This document shows positions 38,335 to 46,596 of a stretch of DNA of 64,000 bases, piece by piece; position 1 is the stretch's first letter, and each line of letters opens with the position of its first letter. Position numbers and translations under genes: made by a program. The notes beneath the pieces were generated by a model. The model saw only the letters and a list, made by a program, of their open reading frames with translations, made no database searches and was not told the origin of the DNA. The stretch is from Solibacillus sp. FSL W7-1436 (GTDB lineage Bacteria; Bacillota; Bacilli; Bacillales_A; Planococcaceae), in contig NZ_JBBOWV010000001.1 in NCBI RefSeq assembly GCF_038007305.1, positions 3,648,501-3,712,500 of the forward strand. Direction: 5' to 3'.

Positions 38335-38449
38335 TTAATCACTTCCTTAATAAATTTCCTCTGCATTAGTATTTAGAGAAACGCTAAAAAGATGTATCTA
38401 ATTTAAAGTGAAAATAAACCATTTGTTTATTTGGAATAAAATTTCAAAT

Positions 38450-38487
38450 AAAAAAAGCGCTACTTCTATGAGAAGCAGCACCTTTTT
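38450..38487 (-). terminator. Terminator of the purine permease gene
   Basis: AAAAAAGGTGCTGCTTCT pairs with AGAAGTAGCGCTTTTTT (two mismatches). The hairpin reaches into the permease stop codon and has T runs on both strands. Confidence 0.8.
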
Positions 38488-39788
38488 TAATGAGGTAAAT
38501 AGATTAACTGTAAAATAAACAGAACGGCAAAAATATAAACGAGCGGATGTACTTCGCGCCCGCGTCCTTTTACAAGCATAATTAATGGATAGCTGATAAA
38601 ACCAAGTGCGATCCCTGTAGAAATACTTGATGTAAGCGGCATTGATAAAATCACTAAAAATGCCGGGAAAGATTCTTCGATTTCATCCCACTTCATATTT
38701 TTAACGACGCCGATCATTAGACTACCAACGATAATTAATGCAGGAGAAGTAATAGCAGCCACTCCTGATAAAGACCCTACAAGCGGTCCGAAAAATGAAG
38801 CAATGATGAACAGTACGGCAACAGTTAATGCTGTTAAACCTGTACGACCACCAACCGCAACTCCAGATCCTGATTCAAGATACGCTGTTGATGGGCTTGT
38901 CCCGAACATCGCACCCGCAGTTGTTGCAAGTGAATCGGAAACAAGCGCTTTACGTGCACGCGGCAGTTTTCCGTCCTTCAATAATCCTGCCTGCTTTGAT
39001 ACACCGATTAACGTCCCTGTCGTATCAAATAATGTAACTAAAATGAATGAAAAAATAACACCGTACAGACCGTATTCAATTACTTCTGAAATCGCAGTGA
39101 TTGGATTGAATACGATCAACCCTTCCGGTAAATGCGGAAGCGCCACAACTTTATCGATTGAAAGCTGCCCTGTGAACATCGCAATGATCGCAGTCACAAT
39201 CATACCGATAAAAATTGCTCCGTTCACTTTGCGTGCCATTAACGCAACTGTAATAAACAGCCCGATAAAAGTCAGTAACGGTGCCGGCTCTGAAATATCA
39301 CCGAACTTCACTAAATTGGATTCATCCGCTACGACAATGCCTGACATACGCAGCCCGATGAACGCGATAAATAGTCCGATACCCGCTGTAATCGCCAATT
39401 TCAAGTTTTCTGGAATGGCTGTAATAAGCTTTTCACGGAAAGGTGTTAAACTAATAATAATAAATAAAATACCTGCAACAAATACTGCTGAAAAGGCAGT
39501 AGTATACGTAATCTCTCCATTTGAAGCTAATACAACAGTATAAGTAAAGTATGCGTTTAATCCCATACCCGGAGCAACGGCAATCGGATAGTTCGCACAA
39601 AGCGCCATCCAGCCAGTTCCGATAACTGCTGCAATAATTGTAGCCATAAATACTTGATCAACCGGAACTCCAGCGCCTGATAAAATAATCGGGTTAACAA
39701 TGATGACATATGCCATCGTTAAAAATGTCGTTAATCCCGCAAATAATTCACGCTTAACTGTTGTCCCATTTTCTTTTAACTGAAACAT
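38487..39788 (-). CDS. NCS2 family purine permease (PbuG/PbuO-like)
   Basis: A 433-residue proton symporter of the AzgA-type nucleobase group, with about 12-14 membrane spans. Typical stretches are ELFAGLTTFLTMAYVIIVNP at the N-terminus, ANYPIAVAPGMGLNAYFTYT, the DTTGTL motif with IGVSKQAGLL, and GTSPSTAYLESGSGVAVGGRTG. These match hypoxanthine/guanine permeases; the exact substrate is uncertain. AAGAGG lies seven bases before the ATG at 39788. A possible PurR box pair lies upstream. Single gene with its own terminator. Confidence 0.92.
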   Translation of the reverse strand: MFQLKENGTTVKRELFAGLTTFLTMAYVIIVNPIILSGAGVPVDQVFMATIIAAVIGTGWMALCANYPIAVAPGMGLNAYFTYTVVLASNGEITYTTAFSAVFVAGILFIIISLTPFREKLITAIPENLKLAITAGIGLFIAFIGLRMSGIVVADESNLVKFGDISEPAPLLTFIGLFITVALMARKVNGAIFIGMIVTAIIAMFTGQLSIDKVVALPHLPEGLIVFNPITAISEVIEYGLYGVIFSFILVTLFDTTGTLIGVSKQAGLLKDGKLPRARKALVSDSLATTAGAMFGTSPSTAYLESGSGVAVGGRTGLTALTVAVLFIIASFFGPLVGSLSGVAAITSPALIIVGSLMIGVVKNMKWDEIEESFPAFLVILSMPLTSSISTGIALGFISYPLIMLVKGRGREVHPLVYIFAVLFILQLIYLPH

Positions 39789-39810
39789 TTGCATACCTCT
39801 TTTCAAAACA

Positions 39811-39844
39811 CGAACAATTTTTAAGAACTTATATATAATATTCG
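39811..39844 (-). promoter_or_regulatory. Candidate PurR box pair before the purine permease
   Basis: CGAACAAT and, 26 bases on, TTCG in inverted orientation (CGAA 39811-39814; TTCG 39841-39844) imitate the paired CGAA/TTCG cores of Bacillus PurR sites. A possible promoter TTGCAA-17-TATTAT on the minus strand overlaps the distal half-site. Each half has about two mismatches to the full box. Confidence 0.4.
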
Positions 39845-39992
39845 TTTATATAACAAATTGCAATCCATTCTGGCCAATTTTTTAAATAGGGAAAATTGAT
39901 TATTTTCAGAAAACTACTTCATTGTTCTTACGATCCTCTTCATGAGATATTTCTTCTTTCATACTTTACCCGAATTATGATAATTTACAGCT

Positions 39993-40030
39993 AAAAAAGA
40001 AAAACGATTGCTGAGGAAGCAACCGTTTTC
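39993..40030 (-). terminator. Terminator of the lytic transglycosylase gene
   Basis: AAAACGGTTGCTT pairs with AGCAATCGTTTT (one mismatch) on the minus strand and runs into TCTTTTTTAG. Confidence 0.82.
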
Positions 40031-40039
40031 CACTATTCA

Positions 40040-41548
40040 TTATTTTTGATTTGATACGAATGCGTCATATCGCTGTATAAACGATGAAATCTGCTTGCGA
40101 GTTAACGTATCGCCACGTCCGAATTCTTTAACATTCGGCTTTACAGTAAGGCTATTCTTAATGAAAAATTGAATCGCTGTTTCTTCACTTACTGTTTTCC
40201 CATAGTAGTAAGAAGCCATCAATTGTGCCAGTTTACCGCGTTTGATGCCTTCATCCGCTTTAGCTTTTGATTTTTCACTGCCCAATACTGGCAGATTATA
40301 TTTTTCCGCTATATGATATACGCCATCTTTCCAAAGCGACATTTCTTCATAACTTGCCAATGCATCTTTTTCAGCATAGCGGAAAAAGATTTTCAGGAAG
40401 TGATATTCTGTTAAAGGACTGTTTGGTTTTAGAAGTGTTTCTTTTTTATTTGTTTTTGCATACCATTCATTACTGTAACCTTGAATCAGACCCTTATCAA
40501 TTGCCCAGATCATATCTTCAGCTGCACTGCTGAAATCGGCATATTTTTTATAATACTGCGAGTAGTCCGGTTTAGGATCTACCGGTGTTACAGGTGCTGG
40601 TGTCAATGTCGAATCTACGTAATCTAGATAACTGGACGCAACATACCCTTCTGTTCCATCACTTCTTTTCACAGGATACCAGACAAAGTGGTTTACTGTT
40701 GCCATTTCGTCGTATACAAACGGACCGGTAATAGTAATCTCTTCGCCTTTATTTAAAGTGTACTTAACATTATTAACACTCGTTGTAGGACTTGTTCTAA
40801 TTTTTGGAGTAGTTGTAGTCCTTACTTTTTGACCTTTTTCAAACGAATACTTTGATTTTGTTAAAGGTTTATCAAAGTTATAGTTCATCTCTAAAAATTT
40901 AATGTTTTCTCCGCTGTTAGAGTCATATTGAAAATCTTCATTAGTAAAACGGAGCTCTTGTAAATCGATCAATTCATAGTCCTCAACTAACCCGAAGACT
41001 TTTTCCTGGTAAGCTTTTGTATTTCTTTCACCAGTTGCCTGTTTAATCGGGCTATTTACCGGTTTCGTGCCGTTATATGCCATCACCGCGAAATACCAGG
41101 ATTCCAGCTCATCTCTGTGACCGCCATTGATTTTAGGTAAATCCGGGCGATCATACATACCATCAAGAATTTTTACACCTGCTTCAATATTATAGACAAG
41201 ATCGTTTTTCAATCTCTCTTCAAGGTAACCTGCCTGATTTGTGATTTGCATAAGGCCGATTCCGTTATCAGTTGTTACGATCGCTTCGCCGTTGTTATCG
41301 AAATGGCGCCAATTCCCGCTTTCACCTTCCGCTACCGCCTTTACAATTTCAGGAGGAACATCAAATTCCAAGGCTGTTTTAGTTAATAAACAGTTCATAG
41401 TTGGGTTAGCCGGATTCACCTTTGATGTAACATCATAGCCACATGCATCTGCTATGTCATTCGCGAATACGTTGTGATCATTATTGATAGATAGAGTTAT
41501 CACACCAATGGCAATTGCACCTAACAATGGTTTAAATATTTTTTTCAT
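40040..41548 (-). CDS. Secreted lytic transglycosylase with SH3 and SLH-like regions
   Basis: A 502-residue exported protein with a signal peptide (about residues 1-29). Residues 50-170 form a lytic-transglycosylase-like domain (EIVKAVAEGESGNWRHF with the putative catalytic Glu, DNGIGLMQITNQAG, VMAYNG). Residues 240-310 form a bacterial SH3 domain (KIRTSPTTSVNNVKYTLNKG, GYVASSYLDYV). After a Pro-rich linker, residues 335-500 contain S-layer-homology-like units (AEDMIWAIDKGLIQGYSNEW, RGDTLTRKQISSFIQRYDAF). It could act as a surface-bound autolysin. Single gene, own terminator. Confidence 0.82.
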   Translation of the reverse strand: MKKIFKPLLGAIAIGVITLSINNDHNVFANDIADACGYDVTSKVNPANPTMNCLLTKTALEFDVPPEIVKAVAEGESGNWRHFDNNGEAIVTTDNGIGLMQITNQAGYLEERLKNDLVYNIEAGVKILDGMYDRPDLPKINGGHRDELESWYFAVMAYNGTKPVNSPIKQATGERNTKAYQEKVFGLVEDYELIDLQELRFTNEDFQYDSNSGENIKFLEMNYNFDKPLTKSKYSFEKGQKVRTTTTPKIRTSPTTSVNNVKYTLNKGEEITITGPFVYDEMATVNHFVWYPVKRSDGTEGYVASSYLDYVDSTLTPAPVTPVDPKPDYSQYYKKYADFSSAAEDMIWAIDKGLIQGYSNEWYAKTNKKETLLKPNSPLTEYHFLKIFFRYAEKDALASYEEMSLWKDGVYHIAEKYNLPVLGSEKSKAKADEGIKRGKLAQLMASYYYGKTVSEETAIQFFIKNSLTVKPNVKEFGRGDTLTRKQISSFIQRYDAFVSNQK

Positions 41549-41754
41549 ATGTAGTTATTACACTTCCTTTTATATTTTCTGAAATTAAAAGATTCAGATA
41601 TATGGTAACATATATACAATTTTTCAGATAGGGATATTAAACAATCCTGGTTGCATTTCCCTGAATAGCCAGATTCAAATTTTTCCCCTCCACCCTTAGT
41701 CTTTTATTAGCTATTCAACGTACAGACGGTAAAACTGTAAAATAGTTTCAAAAA

Positions 41755-41789
41755 AATGAAAAAACCCTCTAATTTAAAATTAGAGGGTT
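41755..41789 (-). terminator. Terminator of accBC
   Basis: AACCCTCTAATTTT pairs with AAATTAGAGGGTT and is followed by a T-rich tail on the minus strand, 20 bases after the accC stop. Confidence 0.88.
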
Positions 41790-41809
41790 AAATCGTGAGT
41801 AAAAGCCGG

Positions 41810-43174
41810 TTAAGCCTTTGCTTTCACATCTAAAATATCATTCTCTTCAAGGAACTTCGTGTTGAATTTCGCTGATTTGAATACGTCGTTGTTCATTAAA
41901 GCTTGGTGGAATGGAATTGTTGTGTTAATTCCAGGTCCGGCTACTTCAAATTCCGATAACGCGCGGTTCATTTTCGCGATTGCTTCTTCACGAGTGTCAG
42001 CATGAACGATCAGTTTAGCGACCATTGAATCGTAATATGGCGGGATCGTATAACCTGCATAAACTGCAGAATCGATACGGACACCATAACCGCCCGGTAC
42101 TACATACGTATCTACAGTACCTGCTGAAGGCATGAAGTTTTTGTATGCATTTTCGGCGTTAATACGGCATTCAATTGCCCAGCCGTTAATTTTGATGTCT
42201 TCTTGCTTGAATGGCAGTTCTTGACCAGAAGCGATTTTTAATTGTTGTTGTACTAAGTCAACACCTGTGATCATTTCTGTTACAGGGTGCTCAACTTGAA
42301 TACGTGTGTTCATTTCCATGAAGTAGAAACGATCTTCCTGGTAATCGTAGATGAACTCGATAGTACCAGCACCTTCATAGTTACAAGCTAATGCTGCTTT
42401 AACAGCGGCTTCGCCCATTTCTGCGCGTCGCTCTTCAGATAGTGCCGGAGACGGCGCTTCTTCTACAAGCTTTTGCATACGGCGTTGTACCGTACAGTCA
42501 CGTTCGCCAAGGTGTACAACATTACCATGGCTGTCCGCTAATACTTGGATCTCGCAGTGACGGAAATACTCGATGAATTTCTCCAAGTAAACACCAGGGT
42601 TGCCGAATGCTGCTGCTGCTTCTTTTTGAGTAATTTCGATACCTTTTACAAGATCTTCTTCTGTGCGTGCTACACGGATCCCTTTACCGCCACCACCAGC
42701 AGTTGCTTTAATGATGACCGGGTAACCGATTTTCGCAGCCCATTCTTTACCTGTTTCGATACTCGGCACAATGCCTGTACCAGGAACTAACGGAACGTTT
42801 GCCGCTTCCATAGTGTCACGTGCAACGTCTTTAATACCCATGATTTTAATCGCATCCGAAGAAGGACCGATAAATTTAATACCCGCGTTTTCACAAGCTT
42901 CAGCAAATGCTGCGTTTTCCGCCAAGAAACCATATCCTGGGTGGATTCCGTCAGCACCTGTTTTTTGTGCTACCCCTAAAACTGCCGGGAAACTTAAATA
43001 CGAATCTTTCGATAACTTTGGTCCGATACAATATGCTTCATCCGCAAGTTTTACATGCAATGCATCCGCATCTGCTTCAGAATATACTGCGACCGTTTGA
43101 ATACCTAGCTCTTTACACGCACGAATAATACGTACTGCAATTTCGCCTCGGTTTGCGATTAATACTTTTTTCAT
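41810..43174 (-). CDS. accC: Biotin carboxylase subunit of acetyl-CoA carboxylase
   Basis: ATP-grasp enzyme that carboxylates the biotin of AccB, the first step of fatty-acid synthesis. In 454 residues: the N-terminal [17 protein letters not shown], glycine-rich ATP loop [34 protein letters not shown] with the active-site Cys, and [14 protein letters not shown] with metal-binding Glu. Length is standard. It is 15 bases after accB, and both follow the spoIIIA genes as in B. subtilis. Confidence 0.97.
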   Translation of the reverse strand: MKKVLIANRGEIAVRIIRACKELGIQTVAVYSEADADALHVKLADEAYCIGPKLSKDSYLSFPAVLGVAQKTGADGIHPGYGFLAENAAFAEACENAGIKFIGPSSDAIKIMGIKDVARDTMEAANVPLVPGTGIVPSIETGKEWAAKIGYPVIIKATAGGGGKGIRVARTEEDLVKGIEITQKEAAAAFGNPGVYLEKFIEYFRHCEIQVLADSHGNVVHLGERDCTVQRRMQKLVEEAPSPALSEERRAEMGEAAVKAALACNYEGAGTIEFIYDYQEDRFYFMEMNTRIQVEHPVTEMITGVDLVQQQLKIASGQELPFKQEDIKINGWAIECRINAENAYKNFMPSAGTVDTYVVPGGYGVRIDSAVYAGYTIPPYYDSMVAKLIVHADTREEAIAKMNRALSEFEVAGPGINTTIPFHQALMNNDVFKSAKFNTKFLEENDILDVKAKA

Positions 43175-43189
43175 TTGTATATACGCTCC

Positions 43190-43693
43190 TTATTCAGCTT
43201 TTACTAAAAATAATGGTTGACCGTATTCTACTAATTGGCCATCTTGAACTAAGATTTCTACGATTTCACCTTTTACTTCAGCTTCGATTTCGTTGAATAA
43301 TTTCATCGCTTCTACGATACAAACGATTGACTCTTCGCCTACTTTATCGCCTACTTTTACATATGCTGGTGATTCCGGGTTTGGAGACTGATAGAATGTT
43401 CCAACCATTGGAGACGTGATTTTATGTAAATCAGCCGTGTTTTCTACTGGTGTTGCTGGTGCTTCTGCTTTAGGAGCTGGTGCTGGTGCCGCTTCCACTT
43501 GTACTGGAGCAGGTGCTGCAACTGCTGCTGCAACCGGTGCTGCTTCTTGTACTTTTTTAGGAGCTGCTACTTCTGTAACACCGTTGTTTTTCTTTAGTTT
43601 AACCTTTGCGCCGTCCGCTTCATATACAAACTCGTCGATAGATGAAGCATCTACTAATTTAATAATTTCTCGGATTTCTTGAACTTTGAACAT
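43190..43693 (-). CDS. accB: Biotin carboxyl carrier protein
   Basis: Carrier subunit of acetyl-CoA carboxylase. From the ATG at 43693 (AAGGGAGAG upstream) the protein is 167 residues beginning [15 protein letters not shown]; the frame to 43768 lacks a ribosome site. A long Ala/Pro linker (about residues 48-90) leads to the biotinyl domain with [13 protein letters not shown], whose Lys is biotinylated, and the flexible thumb region around [14 protein letters not shown]. First gene of accBC, with about 190 bases separating it from spoIIIAH. Confidence 0.96.
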   Translation of the reverse strand: MFKVQEIREIIKLVDASSIDEFVYEADGAKVKLKKNNGVTEVAAPKKVQEAAPVAAAVAAPAPVQVEAAPAPAPKAEAPATPVENTADLHKITSPMVGTFYQSPNPESPAYVKVGDKVGEESIVCIVEAMKLFNEIEAEVKGEIVEILVQDGQLVEYGQPLFLVKAE

Positions 43694-43886
43694 TCTTAAC
43701 TCTCCCTTAAAAAAAAGTAATAACAATACAAACCCTATTTTATAATTTTTCGGACTATTTTGAAACAAATAATTTTAAATAGCTCAAAAATAGGCATAAA
43801 GCAGAACAATCATATATTAAGACAAAGAAAAATATTTGCAACTGCTATATAACACATTTACTGCTTTACTATAATATGACGTCATT

Positions 43887-44420
43887 TTAATTAAAAGGTT
43901 CGAATTCTACACTAACATTTACATAATCTTTAAATTCGGAGCGTACAACATATAAAATTTCGTCTGCCAATTTCTCCGATACTTCATCTGACATAACTCG
44001 TACAGCTACTTTATCTCCATCAATACGGACAAGGGCATCTGAATAGCCAATTGATTTGATCAGCATTTCCAGCATCGCTTCCGATGATTCCAATTTGATC
44101 AGTTCATCCATTTCATTGAATGCCTCATTCTTTTCCTCTGCTGTAAATTCATCAGCAGCAATCTTTTGTGTCAACTGCTCTTTTTGCTGGCTGCGTTTGT
44201 TCGCAAGCTCTAAACGTACTTCCTGGAATAAGTCGCTTTCTGAGTTCACTGGTTGTGTCAGGTTTTGATTAACCCCTAAAATATCTGTTTCATCAATTGT
44301 TTCATCAGAGAAGATCGTTAAAATATTCGGTGTATTGTCTTCAAAAATGTAAAATACAGAAATTACCGCAGCCAAACTTACTACTGTTAAGAACCATACT
44401 GTTCGCTTTTTCACTTTCAC
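43887..44420 (-). CDS. spoIIIAH: SpoIIIAH, forespore-mother cell channel protein
   Basis: Mother-cell half of the SpoIIIAH-SpoIIQ bridge. The 177-residue protein has an N-terminal membrane anchor (about residues 7-26), a helical acidic middle (QLTQKIAADEFTAEEKNEAF) and a C-terminal ring-building domain with SIGYSDALVRIDGDKVAVRV and VSEKLADEILYVVRSEF. It is about 40 residues shorter than in B. subtilis, within the linker between anchor and ring domain. The ATG overlaps the spoIIIAG stop by four bases. Confidence 0.93.
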   Translation of the reverse strand: MKVKKRTVWFLTVVSLAAVISVFYIFEDNTPNILTIFSDETIDETDILGVNQNLTQPVNSESDLFQEVRLELANKRSQQKEQLTQKIAADEFTAEEKNEAFNEMDELIKLESSEAMLEMLIKSIGYSDALVRIDGDKVAVRVMSDEVSEKLADEILYVVRSEFKDYVNVSVEFEPFN

Positions 44421-44794
44421 TTGTTTTCCCCCTTAATTTGCATTGGCACTACTTGAATACGATGCGACGGAATTTGCAGAACATGCCCAACTGTTTCCTT
44501 TAGCATGGTTTTCACGTCGGTATTATTCGCCCCCTGTGCCACAATGATGACACCGGATAGCTTTTGCTGTTGTGAGACAGACAAAAATTGCTGTTCACTT
44601 TGTTGATCATAGTGAAAATAAACTTGTACTTGTCCGACTGATTGAATCTCACTTAATAATTTGGCAAGCTGTTCCTCATCTGAGTTATAACTTTCCCCTT
44701 TCTCCGATTGTGATTGAAACATGAATAAAAAAATAATAAATACCGCGGCAATGACAATTAATAAGATAGGACGATTCGCTTGTTTCTTTTCCAC
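44417..44794 (-). CDS. spoIIIAG: SpoIIIAG, shortened ring-forming channel protein
   Basis: A 125-residue protein with one membrane span (about 9-26) and a single compact extracytoplasmic domain: SEIQSVGQVQVYFHY, then KLSGVIIVAQGANNTDVKTM and VLQIPSHRIQVVPM, which match the C-terminal signature of SpoIIIAG. The B. subtilis protein is 229 residues and has a long insertion in its ring-building fold; that insertion seems absent here (inference). GTG start at 44794; AAGGGGG lies 17 bases upstream, unusually far. Coupled to spoIIIAH by a four-base overlap. Confidence 0.88.
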   Translation of the reverse strand: MEKKQANRPILLIVIAAVFIIFLFMFQSQSEKGESYNSDEEQLAKLLSEIQSVGQVQVYFHYDQQSEQQFLSVSQQQKLSGVIIVAQGANNTDVKTMLKETVGHVLQIPSHRIQVVPMQIKGENK

Positions 44795-44860
44795 ATTATT
44801 AAGCGTATACGCCCCCTTCTCTACTAGATTTCAACATAATGTATGAACGAAACAAACCGG

Positions 44861-44995
44861 TTATGCAAAGAATGAAAGAATTGTGCTTGTCACGAATAAA
44901 TACAGTGCGAGCTTTACGTATACTTGCCATTGCCGCTCATCGGCAAAGATGAGAAGACTGCTGCCCAGTAAAATAAAAAGAAATAATTGGATCAC
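44861..44995 (-). CDS. spoIIIAF: SpoIIIAF, reduced to a membrane-only stub
   Basis: A 44-codon frame starting GTG at 44995, overlapping the spoIIIAE stop by four bases (GTGA), with GGGGGG eight bases upstream. It encodes two hydrophobic segments around FADERQWQVYVKLALYLF, which resembles the N-terminal span-loop-span of SpoIIIAF. The ring-building domain that follows in B. subtilis (206 residues in total) is missing, and only 66 bases separate the stop from spoIIIAG. No frame downstream restores it. Assignment rests on operon position and hydrophobic pattern. Confidence 0.7.
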   Translation of the reverse strand: MIQLFLFILLGSSLLIFADERQWQVYVKLALYLFVTSTILSFFA

Positions 44996-45903
44996 GTTTT
45001 TCCCCCCATGGACATCTGCATAAAGAAAATAAATAACAGAACGATGAACATAATCGCGAAGCCAAGCAAAAATGCGACTGCACATAATACAAACATCGTC
45101 TTTCCAACATCATCAAACAGACCGCTCATACGCATATTGGTAAACGGTTCTATAATGGCACCAATAATTTTAAACAGCAGTGCGTGCAGCAACAGCACCG
45201 TCGCCGGATAAAAAGCCGCCCCCCAAATAATTGTTAAAAAGGACAGTCCGACAAAGGTCGAAACCGTTGACTGGGTTTTTTGGAAAAAAGACAGACCCTC
45301 CACAATCAAACTGCCGATTAGCGGAATATTTTGCTCGATTAATTTTTTGATAGGAGATTTCAGTGCATCATTCAGCTGGATGAAGGCGATACCGGAAAGC
45401 GTCAAAATCGAAGTCAATGCAACAACCGACGCAATCATGACGCTTAATATGGAAGAGCGTATAAGATCTGCAGCTTTTGAAAAGGAAATGGCAGGATATA
45501 TTTTTGTGCATACATCAAATATTAATGCGAGGACAAGAGCAGGTATTGTTACGTTTGTACTGACAAATAGAATAACTTGGACAAATAGGATGATAATCGG
45601 GTTCCATGCAATCGCCGTAAAAACGGTTTGAATCGTCAGCAGCATAAATGACATGATCGGCAAAATCGCCATAAAGAAATTTTGAAGTATGGCAATGAGC
45701 TCATACAACACAACAAAAGCATCGACGACATTTTGCGCAAATACTACGATAAACAAAATGATAAATAACTGTTCAATCAAAACGGTTTCATTCGGAACTA
45801 AAGCAAGTAGCAGTAAATACATCAAAATATAAATCGCTACAAGCAGCAAGGAAAACAATAAAGATTGAATCGGTTCTGTAAAAATCGAATAAATTGTCTG
45901 CAT
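44992..45903 (-). CDS. spoIIIAE: SpoIIIAE, polytopic membrane protein
   Basis: A 303-residue protein with about seven to eight membrane spans; NPIIILFVQVILFVSTNVTI, FSKAADLIRSSILSVMIASV and FYPATVLLLHALLFKIIGAI follow the SpoIIIAE pattern. B. subtilis SpoIIIAE is 399 residues and begins with a signal-like segment and an extracytoplasmic part that are absent here. The ATG at 45903 overlaps the spoIIIAD stop (TAATG); the longer frame to 45966 would start inside spoIIIAD. Confidence 0.9.
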   Translation of the reverse strand: MQTIYSIFTEPIQSLLFSLLLVAIYILMYLLLLALVPNETVLIEQLFIILFIVVFAQNVVDAFVVLYELIAILQNFFMAILPIMSFMLLTIQTVFTAIAWNPIIILFVQVILFVSTNVTIPALVLALIFDVCTKIYPAISFSKAADLIRSSILSVMIASVVALTSILTLSGIAFIQLNDALKSPIKKLIEQNIPLIGSLIVEGLSFFQKTQSTVSTFVGLSFLTIIWGAAFYPATVLLLHALLFKIIGAIIEPFTNMRMSGLFDDVGKTMFVLCAVAFLLGFAIMFIVLLFIFFMQMSMGGKT

Positions 45904-46280
45904 TACTGTAGCCTTTCTAATAATTGGATTAATAGCTGAAATTTCGGTTGTAGCAGATTGATCCAATATAACACTGCGGTCATGCGAATGGACAACGTAA
46001 CTAATGTTGCAAAAGCTTCATATTCAAATTGATCTAATAGCTGACAGATTAATTCATTCAGCAAAAAGAGTAATGCCGTGAAAAGCAGTCCCTTACTGTA
46101 CGGAACATTATTGAAAATAACTGCGAGTCGCTGCCAAAGCGGGATGAGTTGCTCTCGGACAACAAATTGGAAAAAAATAAAGAAAGCGATGACGACAATG
46201 ATTGAATGCAGCTTGTCCATCGTCTGTTTTAAAAATAAAAACAGAACTAAATAAATGACACTTGCAAATAGCGCAATCAT
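45903..46280 (-). CDS. spoIIIAD: SpoIIIAD membrane protein
   Basis: A 125-residue membrane protein with about three to four spans (residues 2-18, 25-45, 65-82, 93-112), matching SpoIIIAD in length and position. The polar LKQTMDKLHSIIVVIAFF and the C-terminal QPKFQLLIQLLERLQ flank the spans. It starts four bases after the spoIIIAC stop and ends one base into spoIIIAE. Function within the mother-cell to forespore channel is known only by genetics in B. subtilis. Confidence 0.88.
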   Translation of the reverse strand: MIALFASVIYLVLFLFLKQTMDKLHSIIVVIAFFIFFQFVVREQLIPLWQRLAVIFNNVPYSKGLLFTALLFLLNELICQLLDQFEYEAFATLVTLSIRMTAVLYWINLLQPKFQLLIQLLERLQ

Positions 46281-46284
46281 TTAG

Positions 46285-46491
46285 TTAGACGGCCGTCAAC
46301 CATTGAAAAAATACGACAATTTCTTGAAAAAACAAGCGCAAAAATCGAATTAATTCAATCGTCATGTATAGGTACGCAATGAAAAACAAGAAAAATGAAA
46401 ACTCTTTTTTTCCTAGATGCTCGAAGAATAAATGAAGAAGTGCGATAATCAACCCAATCCCTGCAACACGAAGCACATCTTGTAATTCCAA
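46285..46491 (-). CDS. spoIIIAC: SpoIIIAC membrane protein, here first gene of the operon
   Basis: A 68-residue protein with two membrane spans, identical in length to B. subtilis SpoIIIAC; VLRVAGIGLIIALLHLFFEH is the first span. TTG start with GGAGG six bases upstream. The next gene upstream is the unrelated nitronate monooxygenase with its terminator, so the transcript must start in the 50 bases between. GCATATAGT there faintly resembles a sigma-E -10 box. spoIIIAA and spoIIIAB are not present. Confidence 0.9.
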   Translation of the reverse strand: MELQDVLRVAGIGLIIALLHLFFEHLGKKEFSFFLFFIAYLYMTIELIRFLRLFFQEIVVFFQWLTAV

Positions 46492-46544
46492 TAAAGCCCT
46501 CCTTCCTTAACGAAACTATATGCAATATCCAAACAAATAAGCAC

Positions 46545-46590
46545 AAAAAAACACCGACGAGAAAGTTTTTATCCTTTGTCGTCAGTGTAA
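46545..46590 (-). terminator. Terminator between the nitronate monooxygenase gene and spoIIIAC
   Basis: CACTGACGACA and TCTCGTCGGTG pair around an A+T-rich loop on the minus strand, followed by seven T residues. It cuts spoIIIAC off from upstream transcription. Confidence 0.82.
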
Positions 46591-46596
46591 AAAATT

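Noticed and set aside
38803-39543. 246-codon plus-strand frame opposite the purine permease
   Set aside because: Antisense shadow; Ser/Thr/Pro/Ile-rich product without ribosome site, while the minus strand encodes an intact NCS2 permease.
39789-40000. Purine riboswitch before the permease
   Set aside because: I could not find the conserved three-way junction bases in the leader, though I cannot fold it formally.
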